Origin: Martelella lutilitoris
GTDB taxonomy: Bacteria > Pseudomonadota > Alphaproteobacteria > Rhizobiales > Rhizobiaceae
Assembly: GCF_016598595.1 (NCBI RefSeq)
Contig: NZ_CP066786.1
Coordinates: forward strand, 1,201,501 to 1,265,500
Direction: 5' to 3'
DNA: 64,000 bases
The position numbers were made by a program, and so were the translations under genes. Positions 50,719-59,704 of this stretch are shown in pieces. Position 1 is the stretch's first letter. Every line of letters begins with the position of its first letter. The notes beneath the pieces were generated by a model, which was not told the origin of the DNA, did no database searches, and worked only from the letters and a program-made list of their open reading frames with translations.

Positions 50719-51471
50719 CTATTCCACAGGCTCCTCGACGTCTGCCCGCTCCCAGCCCTTGCCCGTCAGGTGTTCCTGCGGCCGGAAGCGCTTCTTGTAG
50801 TCCATTTTCCGCGAGCCTTTGACCCAGTACCCGAGATAGACGTAGGGAAGGCTGAGCCTTTTGGCGCGCGAGACATGATCGACGATCATGTAGCTGCCGA
50901 GGGAGCGTTTCACATAGGCCGGGTTGAAGAAGGAATAGACCATCGACAGCCCGTCAACGAGGATATCGGACAGCGCCACGGCGACGAGCTCGCCCTCTTC
51001 GCCGAAACGGCCGGTTGAAACGCGGTATTCGAACAGCCGCGTCTCCACATGGGTTTCCTCGACCATCACCGCGTAATCGTCGATCGTCATGTCGGCCATG
51101 CCGCCGCGCTGGTGGCGGCTGTCGAGATAGGTGCGGAACAGGTCATACTGTTCGGCCGTGGCGATCGCCGGACGTTCTGTCGTCACGAGGTCGCTGTTGC
51201 GGGAACATATCTTGCGCAGGGAGCGCGGCGTCTCGAACTCCCCGGCCACGATCCTGACGGAAACGCAGGCGCGGCAGTTCTCGCAGGCCGGCCGGTAGGC
51301 GATGTTCTGCGAGCGCCGGAAGCCGCCCTGGGTGAGGAGGTCGTTCATCTCGCTGGCGCGAGGTCCGACGAGATGGGTAAAGACCTTGCGCTCGCGCTCG
51401 GCCTCCAGATAGGGGCACTGCGCCGGCGCGGTCAGGTAAAATTGCGGTGAAAGCGTGGCTTGCGTGTTCAT
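50719..51471 (-). CDS. bpt: aspartate/glutamate leucyltransferase Bpt
   Basis: This 250-residue aminoacyl-tRNA-protein transferase adds Leu to N-terminal Asp or Glu and so marks proteins for ClpS/ClpAP degradation. It shows [20 protein letters not shown], the Cys cluster [20 protein letters not shown] and [20 protein letters not shown], all typical of the Bpt/ATE1 family. ATG 51471 is chosen; the longer frame upstream lacks a ribosome site. Together with RDD and hemB it forms a conserved rhizobial neighbourhood. Confidence 0.93.
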   Translation of the reverse strand: MNTQATLSPQFYLTAPAQCPYLEAERERKVFTHLVGPRASEMNDLLTQGGFRRSQNIAYRPACENCRACVSVRIVAGEFETPRSLRKICSRNSDLVTTERPAIATAEQYDLFRTYLDSRHQRGGMADMTIDDYAVMVEETHVETRLFEYRVSTGRFGEEGELVAVALSDILVDGLSMVYSFFNPAYVKRSLGSYMIVDHVSRAKRLSLPYVYLGYWVKGSRKMDYKKRFRPQEHLTGKGWERADVEEPVE

Positions 51472-51548
51472 GACCGGCACAACATGCGTTGGACAATTGG
51501 CCCTAGCATGGCGCAATCGGAAAAAAGGTCAACCGTGCCCGGTATGCT

Positions 51549-52013
51549 TCACATCGCTTCCTCGCGCACTACCACGGCGCCGACGAGGAAATCATGCAGC
51601 AGGCGCTTGCGATCGGTGAAAAGGCCGACGAGCAGGACGAGCGGCGTCAGCACCGAGTTGAACAGCCAGAACAGCGCCAGATGCACGGCGGCCGTCAGGA
51701 AATCCATTCTCAGCCCGTCGGTCCGTACGATCCTGAGACCCATCGAGCGCATGCCGAGGGATGCCTGGGAGATGCCGCCCATGGTGAAGCCGAAATAGAA
51801 CACGGCGACGATGAAATAGAGCACCGGATAGAGGAAAAAGGCGAGGCCGAGCGTTGCGATGCCGACGAAGAACAGCAGAACCGCCGCCGGCACCCAGAGG
51901 ATCGCGATGATCAGGTAATCAACCAGAAAGGCCAGAACACGGCGCGACAGGACGCCGGTATAGGCTGGGCTGCCGGCATTCGGCGCGTAGGACATGTCTC
52001 GTTCAAGGCTCAT
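51549..52013 (-). CDS. RDD family membrane protein
   Basis: This 154-residue protein begins with a soluble stretch, then the RDD segment RRVLAFLVDYLIIAILWVPA (Arg, Asp and Asp-like positions), followed by TM helices near 45-75, 85-105 and 112-135. The sequence SLGMRSMGLRIVRTDGLRMD is the family's second conserved block. RDD proteins are proposed transport or assembly factors; the role here is unknown. It lies between hemB and bpt, as in other rhizobia. Confidence 0.85.
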   Translation of the reverse strand: MSLERDMSYAPNAGSPAYTGVLSRRVLAFLVDYLIIAILWVPAAVLLFFVGIATLGLAFFLYPVLYFIVAVFYFGFTMGGISQASLGMRSMGLRIVRTDGLRMDFLTAAVHLALFWLFNSVLTPLVLLVGLFTDRKRLLHDFLVGAVVVREEAM

Positions 52014-52136
52014 GGTTCTGGCTCGCTCCTTGCAGTCGGGTTGCGGCTCCGCGCCGCCGGCGCGAGCGTTCGGACCCGTCGGAACAACAATGTGGGTTGC
52101 CGCGGAGCGATTGCAACGGCCAAAACATTGCCGCCG

Positions 52137-53159
52137 TCACGATTTCGCCAGCTTCTCCGCCGCTTCCATGGCGAAATAGGTAAGGATGCCGTCGCAGCCG
52201 GCGCGCTTGAACGACAGGAGCGTTTCCATCATCACCCGCTCGCCGTCGATGGCGCCGCGCTCGGCGGCCATGCGGATCATCGCGTATTCGCCGGAGACCT
52301 GATAGGCAAAGACAGGCAGGCCAAAGGCCTCCTTCATCCGCCAGCAGATGTCGAGATAGGGCAGGCCGGGCTTCACCATCAGCATGTCCGCGCCTTCCTT
52401 GACGTCCAGGGCGGCATCGCGCAGCGCCTCGGTTCCGTTGGCCGTGTCAACATAATAGCTCGCCTTGTCGCCCTTCAACAGGCCCTTGGTGGCGATCGCC
52501 TCGCGATAGGGGCCGTAGAAGCCGGAGGAGAACTTGGTCGCATAGGACATGATGCCGACATTCTGGAAGCCGGCTGCATCCAGCCGCTCGCGGATCGCGC
52601 CGATGCGCCCGTCCATCATTTCGGAGGGTGCGATGATATCGGCGCCCGCTTCGGCCTGCAGCACGGCCGCCGCGCAGATGTGATCGACCGTGGCATCGTT
52701 GACGATCTCGTCACCGATCAGGATGCCGTCATGACCATGGCTGGTGAAGGGATCGAGGGCAACGTCGGTGATCACGCCCACGCCGGGCGCGGCCTTCTTG
52801 ATCGCGCGCGTCGCGCGGTTGATCAGGTTTTCGGGGTTGAGGATCTCCGATCCGTTCATGTCGCGTTTTTCCAGCGCGATGTTGGGAAAGGTCGCGATCG
52901 CAGGAATGCCGAGCGCCTCGGCCTTGCGGGCCGCTTCCGCCAGTCGGTCGACGCTCATGCGCGACACGCCGGGCATCGCCGGGATCGGTTCCTCGATATT
53001 GTCGCCCGGAATGACGAAGACCGGCCAGATCAGGTCGTCCACCGTCAACCGGTTCTCGCGCACCAGCCGGCGCGTCCAGTCGGCCTTGCGGTTGCGGCGC
53101 ATGCGGCGATGGCCGGTGATCCGGTCGACGAGATGGGTCTTGTCGTTGGCGTCGTTCAT
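52137..53159 (-). CDS. hemB: porphobilinogen synthase (delta-aminolevulinic acid dehydratase)
   Basis: This 340-residue haem-pathway enzyme condenses two aminolevulinate molecules. The catalytic lysines are in SYATKFSSGFYGPYREA and MLMVKPGLPYLDICW. The metal region reads DVALDPFTSHGHDGI, with Asp and Ala where zinc enzymes have Cys, so this is the Mg2+-type HemB usual in alphaproteobacteria. ATG 53159 follows GGAGG. Length is normal. Confidence 0.97.
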   Translation of the reverse strand: MNDANDKTHLVDRITGHRRMRRNRKADWTRRLVRENRLTVDDLIWPVFVIPGDNIEEPIPAMPGVSRMSVDRLAEAARKAEALGIPAIATFPNIALEKRDMNGSEILNPENLINRATRAIKKAAPGVGVITDVALDPFTSHGHDGILIGDEIVNDATVDHICAAAVLQAEAGADIIAPSEMMDGRIGAIRERLDAAGFQNVGIMSYATKFSSGFYGPYREAIATKGLLKGDKASYYVDTANGTEALRDAALDVKEGADMLMVKPGLPYLDICWRMKEAFGLPVFAYQVSGEYAMIRMAAERGAIDGERVMMETLLSFKRAGCDGILTYFAMEAAEKLAKS

Positions 53160-53302
53160 CCTGATCCTCCGGCGATTTCAGTACCCTTGATGTTCATCAG
53201 GCTTGTAGCACGCAGGTCCCGACGAAAAAACAACCCAATTTGTCACATCGCCGCCGGCTTTTGCGGGTTTGTCAGCGGCCGTTTGCCGCGTATAAGGCGG
53301 AC

Positions 53303-53710
53303 ATGTCTTCAGAGTCGAGCGCAGCGCCCAGACCCAGTTTTTCGCAAACCGCTTTCCTGGTGTTCAAGCGGTGCGTCGCCGTGTTTCTTTTCGTTATGGC
53401 GCTTTCCAGCTGGGCGGCGCTGATCGGATTGACCGAAGGCGGAGCCGGTCGATTCGACCTCGTGCATGCCGATGTGCGTCTCGTCGAGGCGGTGCTTGCC
53501 GTGCTCTATCCCGTGGCGGCCGCCGGACTGTGGTTCGGGGTTGGCTGGGGCTTCGTGCTTTGGGTGCTTGGCGCCGCCGTCCAGATATTCGCCCACAGCG
53601 CCTATCCGCACATTTTCGGCAATGCGCCGGGGCTGTCCGCGCTTCACATTCTGTTGATTGGTTTCTACGTCTCCTTCTGGGTTTACCTTGCTTTCATTCG
53701 ACGGCGCTAG
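53303..53710 (+). CDS. DUF6163-like membrane protein
   Basis: This 135-residue protein has four hydrophobic segments (about 22-42, 60-80, 83-100 and 108-128), e.g. VFLFVMALSSWAALIGL and WGFVLWVLGAAVQIFAHSAY. The pattern and the position divergent from hemB fit a rhizobial DUF6163-type family. ATG 53303 follows AAGGCGG. No function is known. Confidence 0.7.
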   Translation: MSSESSAAPRPSFSQTAFLVFKRCVAVFLFVMALSSWAALIGLTEGGAGRFDLVHADVRLVEAVLAVLYPVAAAGLWFGVGWGFVLWVLGAAVQIFAHSAYPHIFGNAPGLSALHILLIGFYVSFWVYLAFIRRR

Positions 53711-53839
53711 GATCGACGGCGGCAGCCTTCCGACCGGCTTTGAAAACCGACAATAATTGGCCATATTGCTGTGCGAGGGCATCGGCTTTGAGACGGGCGC
53801 GGCCTTGCCGCCCGAGGGACCGAACGAGATTTGGATTTG

Positions 53840-55135
53840 ATGACAAAAAAACTGGACCGGAAAACGCCTACCAATAAAACTGTGTCGCGCCGTCGCTTCA
53901 TCGCCGGCGCCGCCGGTGTGCTGGCGATGCCGCATCTGGCCTCCGCGCAATCGGCTGTCGACGCGCTGATCAATACGCCCGGACGCGGCAACTGGGATGA
54001 CCAGTTCGACGCCTTCACATCGCGCGCGCCGGCCAGCGTCAGTTCCAACCAGCCGATCCTCGGACCGAACGCCCCGGCAAACCTGATGCAGGCGATTGCC
54101 CAGTATCAGCAGATCGTCACCAGCGGCGGCTGGCCGCAGGTGCATCCCAACGTGCCGCTTCAGTTCGGCGTCTACGACCCTTCCGTCCAGCAACTGCGCC
54201 AGCGGTTGATCGTTTCCGGCGACCTGCCGCGCTCGGCGGGCATTTCGGACTCCTACGATTCCTACGTCCAGGGCGCCGTGCGCCGCTTTCAGGCGCGTCA
54301 CGGCCTGTCCGAGACCGGCTATATCGATGAATACACGCTGAAGGCGCTCAATGTCAGCGCCCGCGTCCGCCTTGCGCAGCTGGAGACGAACCTGACGCGC
54401 GTGGAGGATCTCGGCTCCGAACTCGGCGAGCGCTATGTTCTGGTCAATATCCCGGCCGCCTATTGCGAGGCCGTGGAACAGGACAGCGTGGCGCTGCGCA
54501 ATGTCGCCATTGTCGGCCGGCCTTCGCGCCCGACGCCGATTCTCAATTCCAAGATTTTCGAGATCATCTTCAATCCGCCCTGGACCGTGCCGCGCTCGAT
54601 CATCCAGAAGGATATCATGCCGCTGATGCGCGAGGATCCGAACTACCTGGTCGACAACAAGATCCGGCTCTACGACAACAAGGGCAACGAAGTCGATCCG
54701 ATGACGATCGACTGGAACGCGGAGAAGGCGCCGAACCTGACCTTCCGACAGGATCCCGGCCCCAACAGCGCCATGGCCTCGACCAAGATCAACTTCCACA
54801 ACAAGCATGCCGTCTACATGCACGACACGCCGAGCCAGTCGCTGTTCAACGACATCGTGCGCTTCGAATCGTCGGGCTGCGTCCGTATCGAGAACGTCCG
54901 CGACCTTGATGTCTGGCTGTTGAAGAACACGCCCGGCTGGGATCGTCAGCATATCGAGCAGACCATCCATGCCGGCATTTCCACGCCGGTGAACCTTGCC
55001 GATCCAGTGCCGAACCATTTCGTCTACATCACGGCGTGGTCGGCCAAGGACGGGGTCGTTCAGTTCCGCGATGATATCTACAATCTCGACGGCGCGCCGG
55101 AACTGGCGCTGCAGACGACCAGCGGCATCGAATAG
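53840..55135 (+). CDS. L,D-transpeptidase with twin-arginine signal and peptidoglycan-binding domain
   Basis: This 431-residue periplasmic enzyme is of the YcbB/LdtD type. A Tat-type signal appears as SRRRFIAGAAGVLAMPHLAS. A peptidoglycan-binding helical domain (about 115-180; RRFQARHGLSETGYIDEYTL) is followed by the YkuD catalytic domain (about 195-360). The catalytic Cys is at about residue 347 in ESSGCVRIEN, with the upstream His in VYMHDTPSQSLF. It forms 3,3 cross-links in peptidoglycan or anchors proteins. Rhizobiales carry many such enzymes linked with polar growth. A terminator follows. Confidence 0.9.
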   Translation: MTKKLDRKTPTNKTVSRRRFIAGAAGVLAMPHLASAQSAVDALINTPGRGNWDDQFDAFTSRAPASVSSNQPILGPNAPANLMQAIAQYQQIVTSGGWPQVHPNVPLQFGVYDPSVQQLRQRLIVSGDLPRSAGISDSYDSYVQGAVRRFQARHGLSETGYIDEYTLKALNVSARVRLAQLETNLTRVEDLGSELGERYVLVNIPAAYCEAVEQDSVALRNVAIVGRPSRPTPILNSKIFEIIFNPPWTVPRSIIQKDIMPLMREDPNYLVDNKIRLYDNKGNEVDPMTIDWNAEKAPNLTFRQDPGPNSAMASTKINFHNKHAVYMHDTPSQSLFNDIVRFESSGCVRIENVRDLDVWLLKNTPGWDRQHIEQTIHAGISTPVNLADPVPNHFVYITAWSAKDGVVQFRDDIYNLDGAPELALQTTSGIE

Positions 55136-55217
55136 AGCGTCGGGCGAAAAACGGGGCGCCGGTTTTTCGGTAACCCGATGATTGAGGCAGCGGCCTTCGT
55201 ATTCATGATCGAAAATG

Positions 55218-55248
55218 CCGCCGGCGGGCCATGTTCGCCGGCGGTTTT
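55218..55248 (+). terminator. Rho-independent terminator of the L,D-transpeptidase gene
   Basis: A perfect 9-bp stem CCGCCGGCG/CGCCGGCGG (55218-55226, 55236-55244), a 9-base loop and TTTT. It lies about 80 bp past the stop and 70 bp before glyA. Confidence 0.8.
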
Positions 55249-55318
55249 CGTCTATTGCACGATGATCGATCGGAGGATAGAACGCTTCCGCCCGCCTGCC
55301 ACAAGTGAGGAACCCGCG

Positions 55319-56623
55319 ATGACTAGCCAGACAGTGTTTACCGAGACCTTCTTCAACCGCACGCTCGCCGACACCGATCCGGAAATCTTCGACGCGATCG
55401 GCAAGGAGCTCGGTCGCCAGCGTCATGAAATCGAGCTGATCGCCTCGGAAAACATCGTCTCGCGCGCTGTGCTCGAGGCGCAGGGTTCGATCATGACCAA
55501 CAAATATGCCGAAGGCTATCCGGGCAAGCGCTATTATGGCGGCTGCCAGTTCGTTGACATTGCCGAGGAACTGGCGATCGAGCGCGCCAAGAAGCTGTTC
55601 GGCGTCGAATTCGCCAATGTGCAGCCGAATTCCGGCTCCCAGATGAACCAGGCCGTCTTCCTCGCATTGCTGCAGCCCGGCGATACCTTCATGGGCCTCG
55701 ACCTCAATTCCGGCGGTCACCTGACCCACGGGTCGCCCGTCAACATGTCGGGAAAGTGGTTCGATGTGGTTTCCTACGGCGTGTCGCGCGACGATAATCT
55801 GATCGATATGGACGAGGTCGCCAGGAAGGCCGAGGAGCACAAGCCGAAGCTGATCATCGCCGGCGGCACGGCCTATTCGCGCATATGGGATTGGAAGCGC
55901 TTCCGCGAGATCGCCGATTCCGTCGGCGCCTATCTGATGGTCGACATGGCGCATATTGCGGGCCTCGTTGCCGGTGGGGTGCATCCCTCGCCGTGCCCGC
56001 ATGCCCATGTTGTCACCACGACGACGCACAAATCGCTGCGCGGTCCGCGCGGCGGCATGGTGCTGACCAATGATCCCGACATCGCCAAGAAGATCAATTC
56101 CGCCGTCTTCCCCGGCCTTCAGGGCGGCCCGCTGATGCATGTGATCGCCGCCAAGGCGGTGGCCCTCGGCGAGGCGCTGCAGCCGGAGTTCAAGGCCTAT
56201 GCCGAGCAGGTGGTCAAGAATTCCCGCGCGCTCGCCGCCTCGCTGATGGAAGGCGGGCTTGATGTGGTTTCCGGCGGAACCGACAACCACTCCATGCTGG
56301 TCGACCTTCGGCCGAAGAACGCCACCGGCAAGCGCGCGGAAGCCGCCCTTGGCCGCGCCTACATCACCTGCAACAAGAACGGCATTCCCTTCGATCCGGA
56401 AAAGCCCTTCGTGACCTCGGGCGTACGTCTCGGCACGCCTGCCGGCACCACGCGCGGCTTCACCGAGGCCGAATTCGCCGAGATCGGCAAGCTGATCGTC
56501 GAGGTTCTGGACGGTCTGAAGGAGGCCAATTCCGACGAGGGCAATGCAGCGGTCGAAAAGGCCGTGCGCGGAAAGGTCGTCGCGCTGACCGAACGCTTCC
56601 CGATGTATGGCTATATGGGCTGA
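55319..56623 (+). CDS. glyA: serine hydroxymethyltransferase
   Basis: This 434-residue PLP enzyme interconverts serine and glycine and supplies one-carbon units. It shows [49 protein letters not shown] and the cofactor Lys in [19 protein letters not shown]. The C-terminus has [19 protein letters not shown] 55319 follows GTGAGGA; the frame is open further upstream, but that stretch covers the preceding terminator. The last base of the stop overlaps the nrdR ATG. Confidence 0.97.
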   Translation: MTSQTVFTETFFNRTLADTDPEIFDAIGKELGRQRHEIELIASENIVSRAVLEAQGSIMTNKYAEGYPGKRYYGGCQFVDIAEELAIERAKKLFGVEFANVQPNSGSQMNQAVFLALLQPGDTFMGLDLNSGGHLTHGSPVNMSGKWFDVVSYGVSRDDNLIDMDEVARKAEEHKPKLIIAGGTAYSRIWDWKRFREIADSVGAYLMVDMAHIAGLVAGGVHPSPCPHAHVVTTTTHKSLRGPRGGMVLTNDPDIAKKINSAVFPGLQGGPLMHVIAAKAVALGEALQPEFKAYAEQVVKNSRALAASLMEGGLDVVSGGTDNHSMLVDLRPKNATGKRAEAALGRAYITCNKNGIPFDPEKPFVTSGVRLGTPAGTTRGFTEAEFAEIGKLIVEVLDGLKEANSDEGNAAVEKAVRGKVVALTERFPMYGYMG

Positions 56624-57105
56624 TGCGCTGCCCGTTCTGCAATTCGCCTGATACCCAGGTCAAGGATTCGCGCCCGGCGGAGGACAATACGTCCATTCGC
56701 CGCAGGCGCGTCTGTCCCGATTGCGGCGGGCGCTTCACAACCTTCGAACGCGTGCAGCTGCGCGAACTCGTCGTCATCAAGAAGAACGGCCGCAAGGTGC
56801 CGTTCGACCGCGACAAGCTGGTGCGTTCCTTCGAGATCGCGCTGAGGAAGCGGCCGGTCGAGCGCGAGCGCATCGAACGCGCCGTGTCCGGCATCGTCCG
56901 TCGGCTGGAAAGTGCCGGCGAACCCGAAATCCAGTCCGAGGAGATCGGGCTTCTGGTGCTCGAGGCGCTGAAAAATCTCGATGACGTCGCCTTCGTGCGC
57001 TTCGCCTCGGTCTATCGCGACTTCTCGACAACGGAAGATTTCGAGGAGATCATCGCCGAGTTCTCGGCCAAGCTCGCGCGCGATACCGAGACCAGCGAGA
57101 TCTGA
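56623..57105 (+). CDS. nrdR: transcriptional repressor NrdR
   Basis: This 160-residue regulator represses ribonucleotide reductase genes. A zinc ribbon (residues 1-35) has [19 protein letters not shown] and [14 protein letters not shown]. An ATP-cone follows (about 49-140; [20 protein letters not shown]). It is coupled to glyA by a TGATG overlap. In many rhizobia the ribD/ribE/ribH genes come next; here nusB follows after 150 bp. Confidence 0.97.
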   Translation: MRCPFCNSPDTQVKDSRPAEDNTSIRRRRVCPDCGGRFTTFERVQLRELVVIKKNGRKVPFDRDKLVRSFEIALRKRPVERERIERAVSGIVRRLESAGEPEIQSEEIGLLVLEALKNLDDVAFVRFASVYRDFSTTEDFEEIIAEFSAKLARDTETSEI

Positions 57106-57255
57106 GCGGGCGCAATTCTGCCCTCGCCGGCGCATTCAACCGGCAAAACACTTGCAAGTCTTCGGCAGGCATGGTTTAGCCGCTCGTAATGATGACCCGG
57201 CGCGAGGCCGCTGCCGCAAGCACTGACCGCATCCCTTCGGAATGCGAGGAGACCC

Positions 57256-57723
57256 ATGACGACCGAGAAGACTGCAAACCAGCGGGGCGCCGCCCGCCTT
57301 GCCGCCGTTCAGGCGCTTTACCAGATGGATCTCGCCGGCACGGCGCTTGCCGACGTGCTCGCCGAATACGAGGTCTATCGTCTGGGCAAGGAAATCGACG
57401 GCGACGTCTATCTGAAGGCCGACCCGGCGTGGTTCCGCGCGATCGTCAGCGGCGTCGTGAAGGACCAGAAGACGCTCGATCCAAAGATCGCGGATGCAAT
57501 TTCGGAAGGCTGGACGTTGTCGCGACTTGATTCGACGCTGCGTGCCATCCTGCGCGCCGGCGTCTTCGAGATCCTGAAAAAGCCGGATGTCCCGACCGCC
57601 GTCATCGTCACCGAATATGTCGAGATTGCCACCGCCTTCTTCGAGGGAGACGAGGGCAAGCTCGTCAACGCCGTGCTCGACAGGATCGCCCGGCGGGAGC
57701 GGGGGCAGCCGAACCAGGCCTGA
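57256..57723 (+). CDS. nusB: transcription antitermination factor NusB
   Basis: This 155-residue all-helical RNA-binding protein acts in rRNA antitermination with NusE. Signature segments: [20 protein letters not shown] at the start, [20 protein letters not shown] and [20 protein letters not shown], plus FVNAVLD-like [14 protein letters not shown] 57256 follows GCGAGGAG. It ends convergent with a DUF6544-like gene 34 bp away. Confidence 0.96.
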   Translation: MTTEKTANQRGAARLAAVQALYQMDLAGTALADVLAEYEVYRLGKEIDGDVYLKADPAWFRAIVSGVVKDQKTLDPKIADAISEGWTLSRLDSTLRAILRAGVFEILKKPDVPTAVIVTEYVEIATAFFEGDEGKLVNAVLDRIARRERGQPNQA

Positions 57724-57757
57724 GCGGCAACACCCCTCAGGCCTTTCGCGAAAGCGG

Positions 57758-58609
57758 TCACTCGAAACTGATTTCCGTGACCCGGCCCTTCCAGAACGGG
57801 TCTGTCCGTCCCGCGCCGACGCGGGCGATGAGGAATGTGTGCGGGATCATCATGCCCGCGACAAGCCGGTAGTCGCCGCGCTCCGAATGTTCGCCCGACC
57901 CATGATAAGGGGTCGTCAGATCGCCGTCCTCGGTGGCATCGAAGCTTGCGAGGCTGCCATCCTCGCGAAATTCGGCGATCATGCTGGCTTCGAGTCCGAA
58001 GCCGGAAACCGTTGCGAGCGCGCTGTTTTCATCGATGGGCTCCCAGCGCACCGGCCCTCCGGGCAGCAGCGCCACGGGAAAGAGCGGGCTTTCCAGGAGC
58101 CACCGCCTCAGCGAGATCCGGTTGAGTTCCGGCGAGGCCTTTTCGTCGACGACGGTCAGTGTCGAGGCGAGTTTCGCGCGCATTTCCATCTCTCCGTCGG
58201 CAAAGAAATCGTAGACGCGCGCGTCGATCCCCGGAGCGATGGGGGTGGTCGCCGTGAAAAGCAGGACCGGGCTCGACAGCGAAATCGTCTGCTCTGCCTG
58301 GGTAGGCCCAAACCCCTCCGTCAGTGGCCTGCGAAACATCCCTTCCTCGGCCACGGAAACGACTGTCAGGGTCGGATCGACATCCTTTATGGCAAAGTCG
58401 AAATAGCGTTTCACCGGCGCGGGGAGGGCTTGCATCTGCGCATCGGATGGCTGGGGAAAACGGGCTTTGGCGGCGATCGCCCGAACGCTCTGCGCATGGC
58501 CGGCGACCTCGCGCGCGGTGACGACATGTGAAATCCAGATCCATGCGATCAGCGCGGCGACGAGGACGGCGAGTCCCGCTGCGGAATATTTCAGGATACG
58601 CGTGTACAC
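57758..58609 (-). CDS. DUF6544-like membrane-anchored protein
   Basis: This 283-residue protein has an N-terminal TM helix (about 9-29; AAGLAVLVAALIAWIWISHV) and a large domain with segments typical of DUF6544/DUF6920-type proteins (PAPVKRYFDFAIKDVDPTLT, EEGMFRRP, YDFFADGEMEMRAKL, LAEF-like AEFREDGSL). The start is GTG at 58607-58609 with AGGAGA just before it, overlapping the tetR stop region, so both genes share a transcript. Function unknown; the domain may bind a lipid-like ligand in the periplasm (inference). Confidence 0.75.
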   Translation of the reverse strand: MYTRILKYSAAGLAVLVAALIAWIWISHVVTAREVAGHAQSVRAIAAKARFPQPSDAQMQALPAPVKRYFDFAIKDVDPTLTVVSVAEEGMFRRPLTEGFGPTQAEQTISLSSPVLLFTATTPIAPGIDARVYDFFADGEMEMRAKLASTLTVVDEKASPELNRISLRRWLLESPLFPVALLPGGPVRWEPIDENSALATVSGFGLEASMIAEFREDGSLASFDATEDGDLTTPYHGSGEHSERGDYRLVAGMMIPHTFLIARVGAGRTDPFWKGRVTEISFE

Positions 58610-58618
58610 TTTTTTCTC

Positions 58619-59260
58619 CTAGGCGTTGGCGGCCGGGGGTGTTTGATGGCCGGTGGAAATCAGGAAACGCATGAGGGAATCGACAGCCGAGATTGCGGCG
58701 TCGCGGGAATCTTCGTCGGCAAGAACCGGTGCGCGATCCAGAAGGGTGAGCATTGCCGCGCCGTGGACGGTCGACCAAAGCAGGAAGGCGGTCTTTCCGG
58801 CCTCGGCCTCCGGCAGATAGCCGGCCGCCTGGCAGGCCCTTACGGCCTGGACCAGAACGCCGAGGCAGCGCGCGCCGACATCGCTCTCAAAAGGACTGCC
58901 GGAAAGACCGGTTTCCTTCGGCGGATCGAACATCAGACGGTAAAGGTTCGGGTTTTCAAAGGCGAACTGCAGATAGGCCAGGCCACCCTCCCATAACCGG
59001 GCGATCGGGTCGCTGCGGTGGCGCGCGGCCGTCGCGAGCTTCTGGTCGAGCATCATCACGAATCCCGCATCGTGCACCGCCTTCAGGAGCGCGTTCTTGC
59101 TGGCAAAATGCGTGTAGAGCGCCGGCGCGCTGCAGCCGATTTCCTTCGCGATCCGGGCGAGCGAGATATCTTCGGCCGCCGATGTCATCAAAAGATCGAT
59201 GGTCGCGGTGATCGCCGCCTTCTCGATTTCGATCTGCTGTTCCTTGCGGGGCCGCGCCAT
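58619..59260 (-). CDS. TetR family transcriptional regulator
   Basis: This 213-residue repressor has an N-terminal HTH (about 12-55; DISLARIAKEIGCSAPALYT, HFASKNALLKAVHDAGF) and a C-terminal WHG-like ligand domain (about 85-200). ATG 59260 (MARPRKEQQI) is favoured; ATG 59266 is two codons longer and closer to AGGAG. A perfect inverted repeat begins only 16 bases upstream, indicating autorepression. It shares an operon with the DUF6544-like gene. Confidence 0.88.
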   Translation of the reverse strand: MARPRKEQQIEIEKAAITATIDLLMTSAAEDISLARIAKEIGCSAPALYTHFASKNALLKAVHDAGFVMMLDQKLATAARHRSDPIARLWEGGLAYLQFAFENPNLYRLMFDPPKETGLSGSPFESDVGARCLGVLVQAVRACQAAGYLPEAEAGKTAFLLWSTVHGAAMLTLLDRAPVLADEDSRDAAISAVDSLMRFLISTGHQTPPAANA

Positions 59261-59275
59261 GGACATCTTCTCCTG

Positions 59276-59318
59276 CAATTAACTTAATGATATTAATTTA
59301 ACGTAATTAAGTTAATTG
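59276..59318. promoter_or_regulatory. perfect 13-bp inverted repeat, probable TetR operator
   Basis: CAATTAACTTAAT (59276-59288) and its exact complement (59306-59318) flank a 17-base AT-rich spacer. Both arms hold the TTAAC/GTTAA element, and the spacer itself is almost palindromic. It lies directly before the TetR start codon and probably overlaps its promoter. Confidence 0.7.
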
Positions 59319-59704
59319 TGCAACGGCGTTCCGCCTAAATTTTGCCGTACGGCGCGTCCGAACCTGGCAAAAGGGCTGACCTCAAGCGAATTTTCTGGCC
59401 AAAGGGCGGGTTAAATCGTTTCATTTTCGCTTCCGCCTTTGCGATAGCGCAAAGCTTTGCCGCATTCCGCTCTCCTATTGTCGGAACGAAGCACTTGACG
59501 CTTCGCCCGCTCCACCGCACTCTCGTGCCTGCCCGCAGGGCGTGGAGGGGAATGAGGCGTTCTGCGGATTGAACGGTGCGGCTTTTGCTGCTCTCGCGAG
59601 GATGACCCGCGCGGGCAGGCAGGGGCGGCCGGTGAACAATTTCGGCAGGGCAGGGCGGCCAAGGCCTGATCCTGTTCATGTCGGTGAGGGAAGGAAAGCG
59701 AGAA
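59319..59704. other. 386-bp region upstream of hppA
   Basis: No gene or clear structure was recognised apart from the TetR operator at its left edge. It should contain the hppA promoter. Confidence 0.4.

Noticed and set aside
53309..56290. 993-residue minus-strand frame over the L,D-transpeptidase and glyA
   Set aside because: Shadow frame; the plus-strand genes have clear catalytic motifs.
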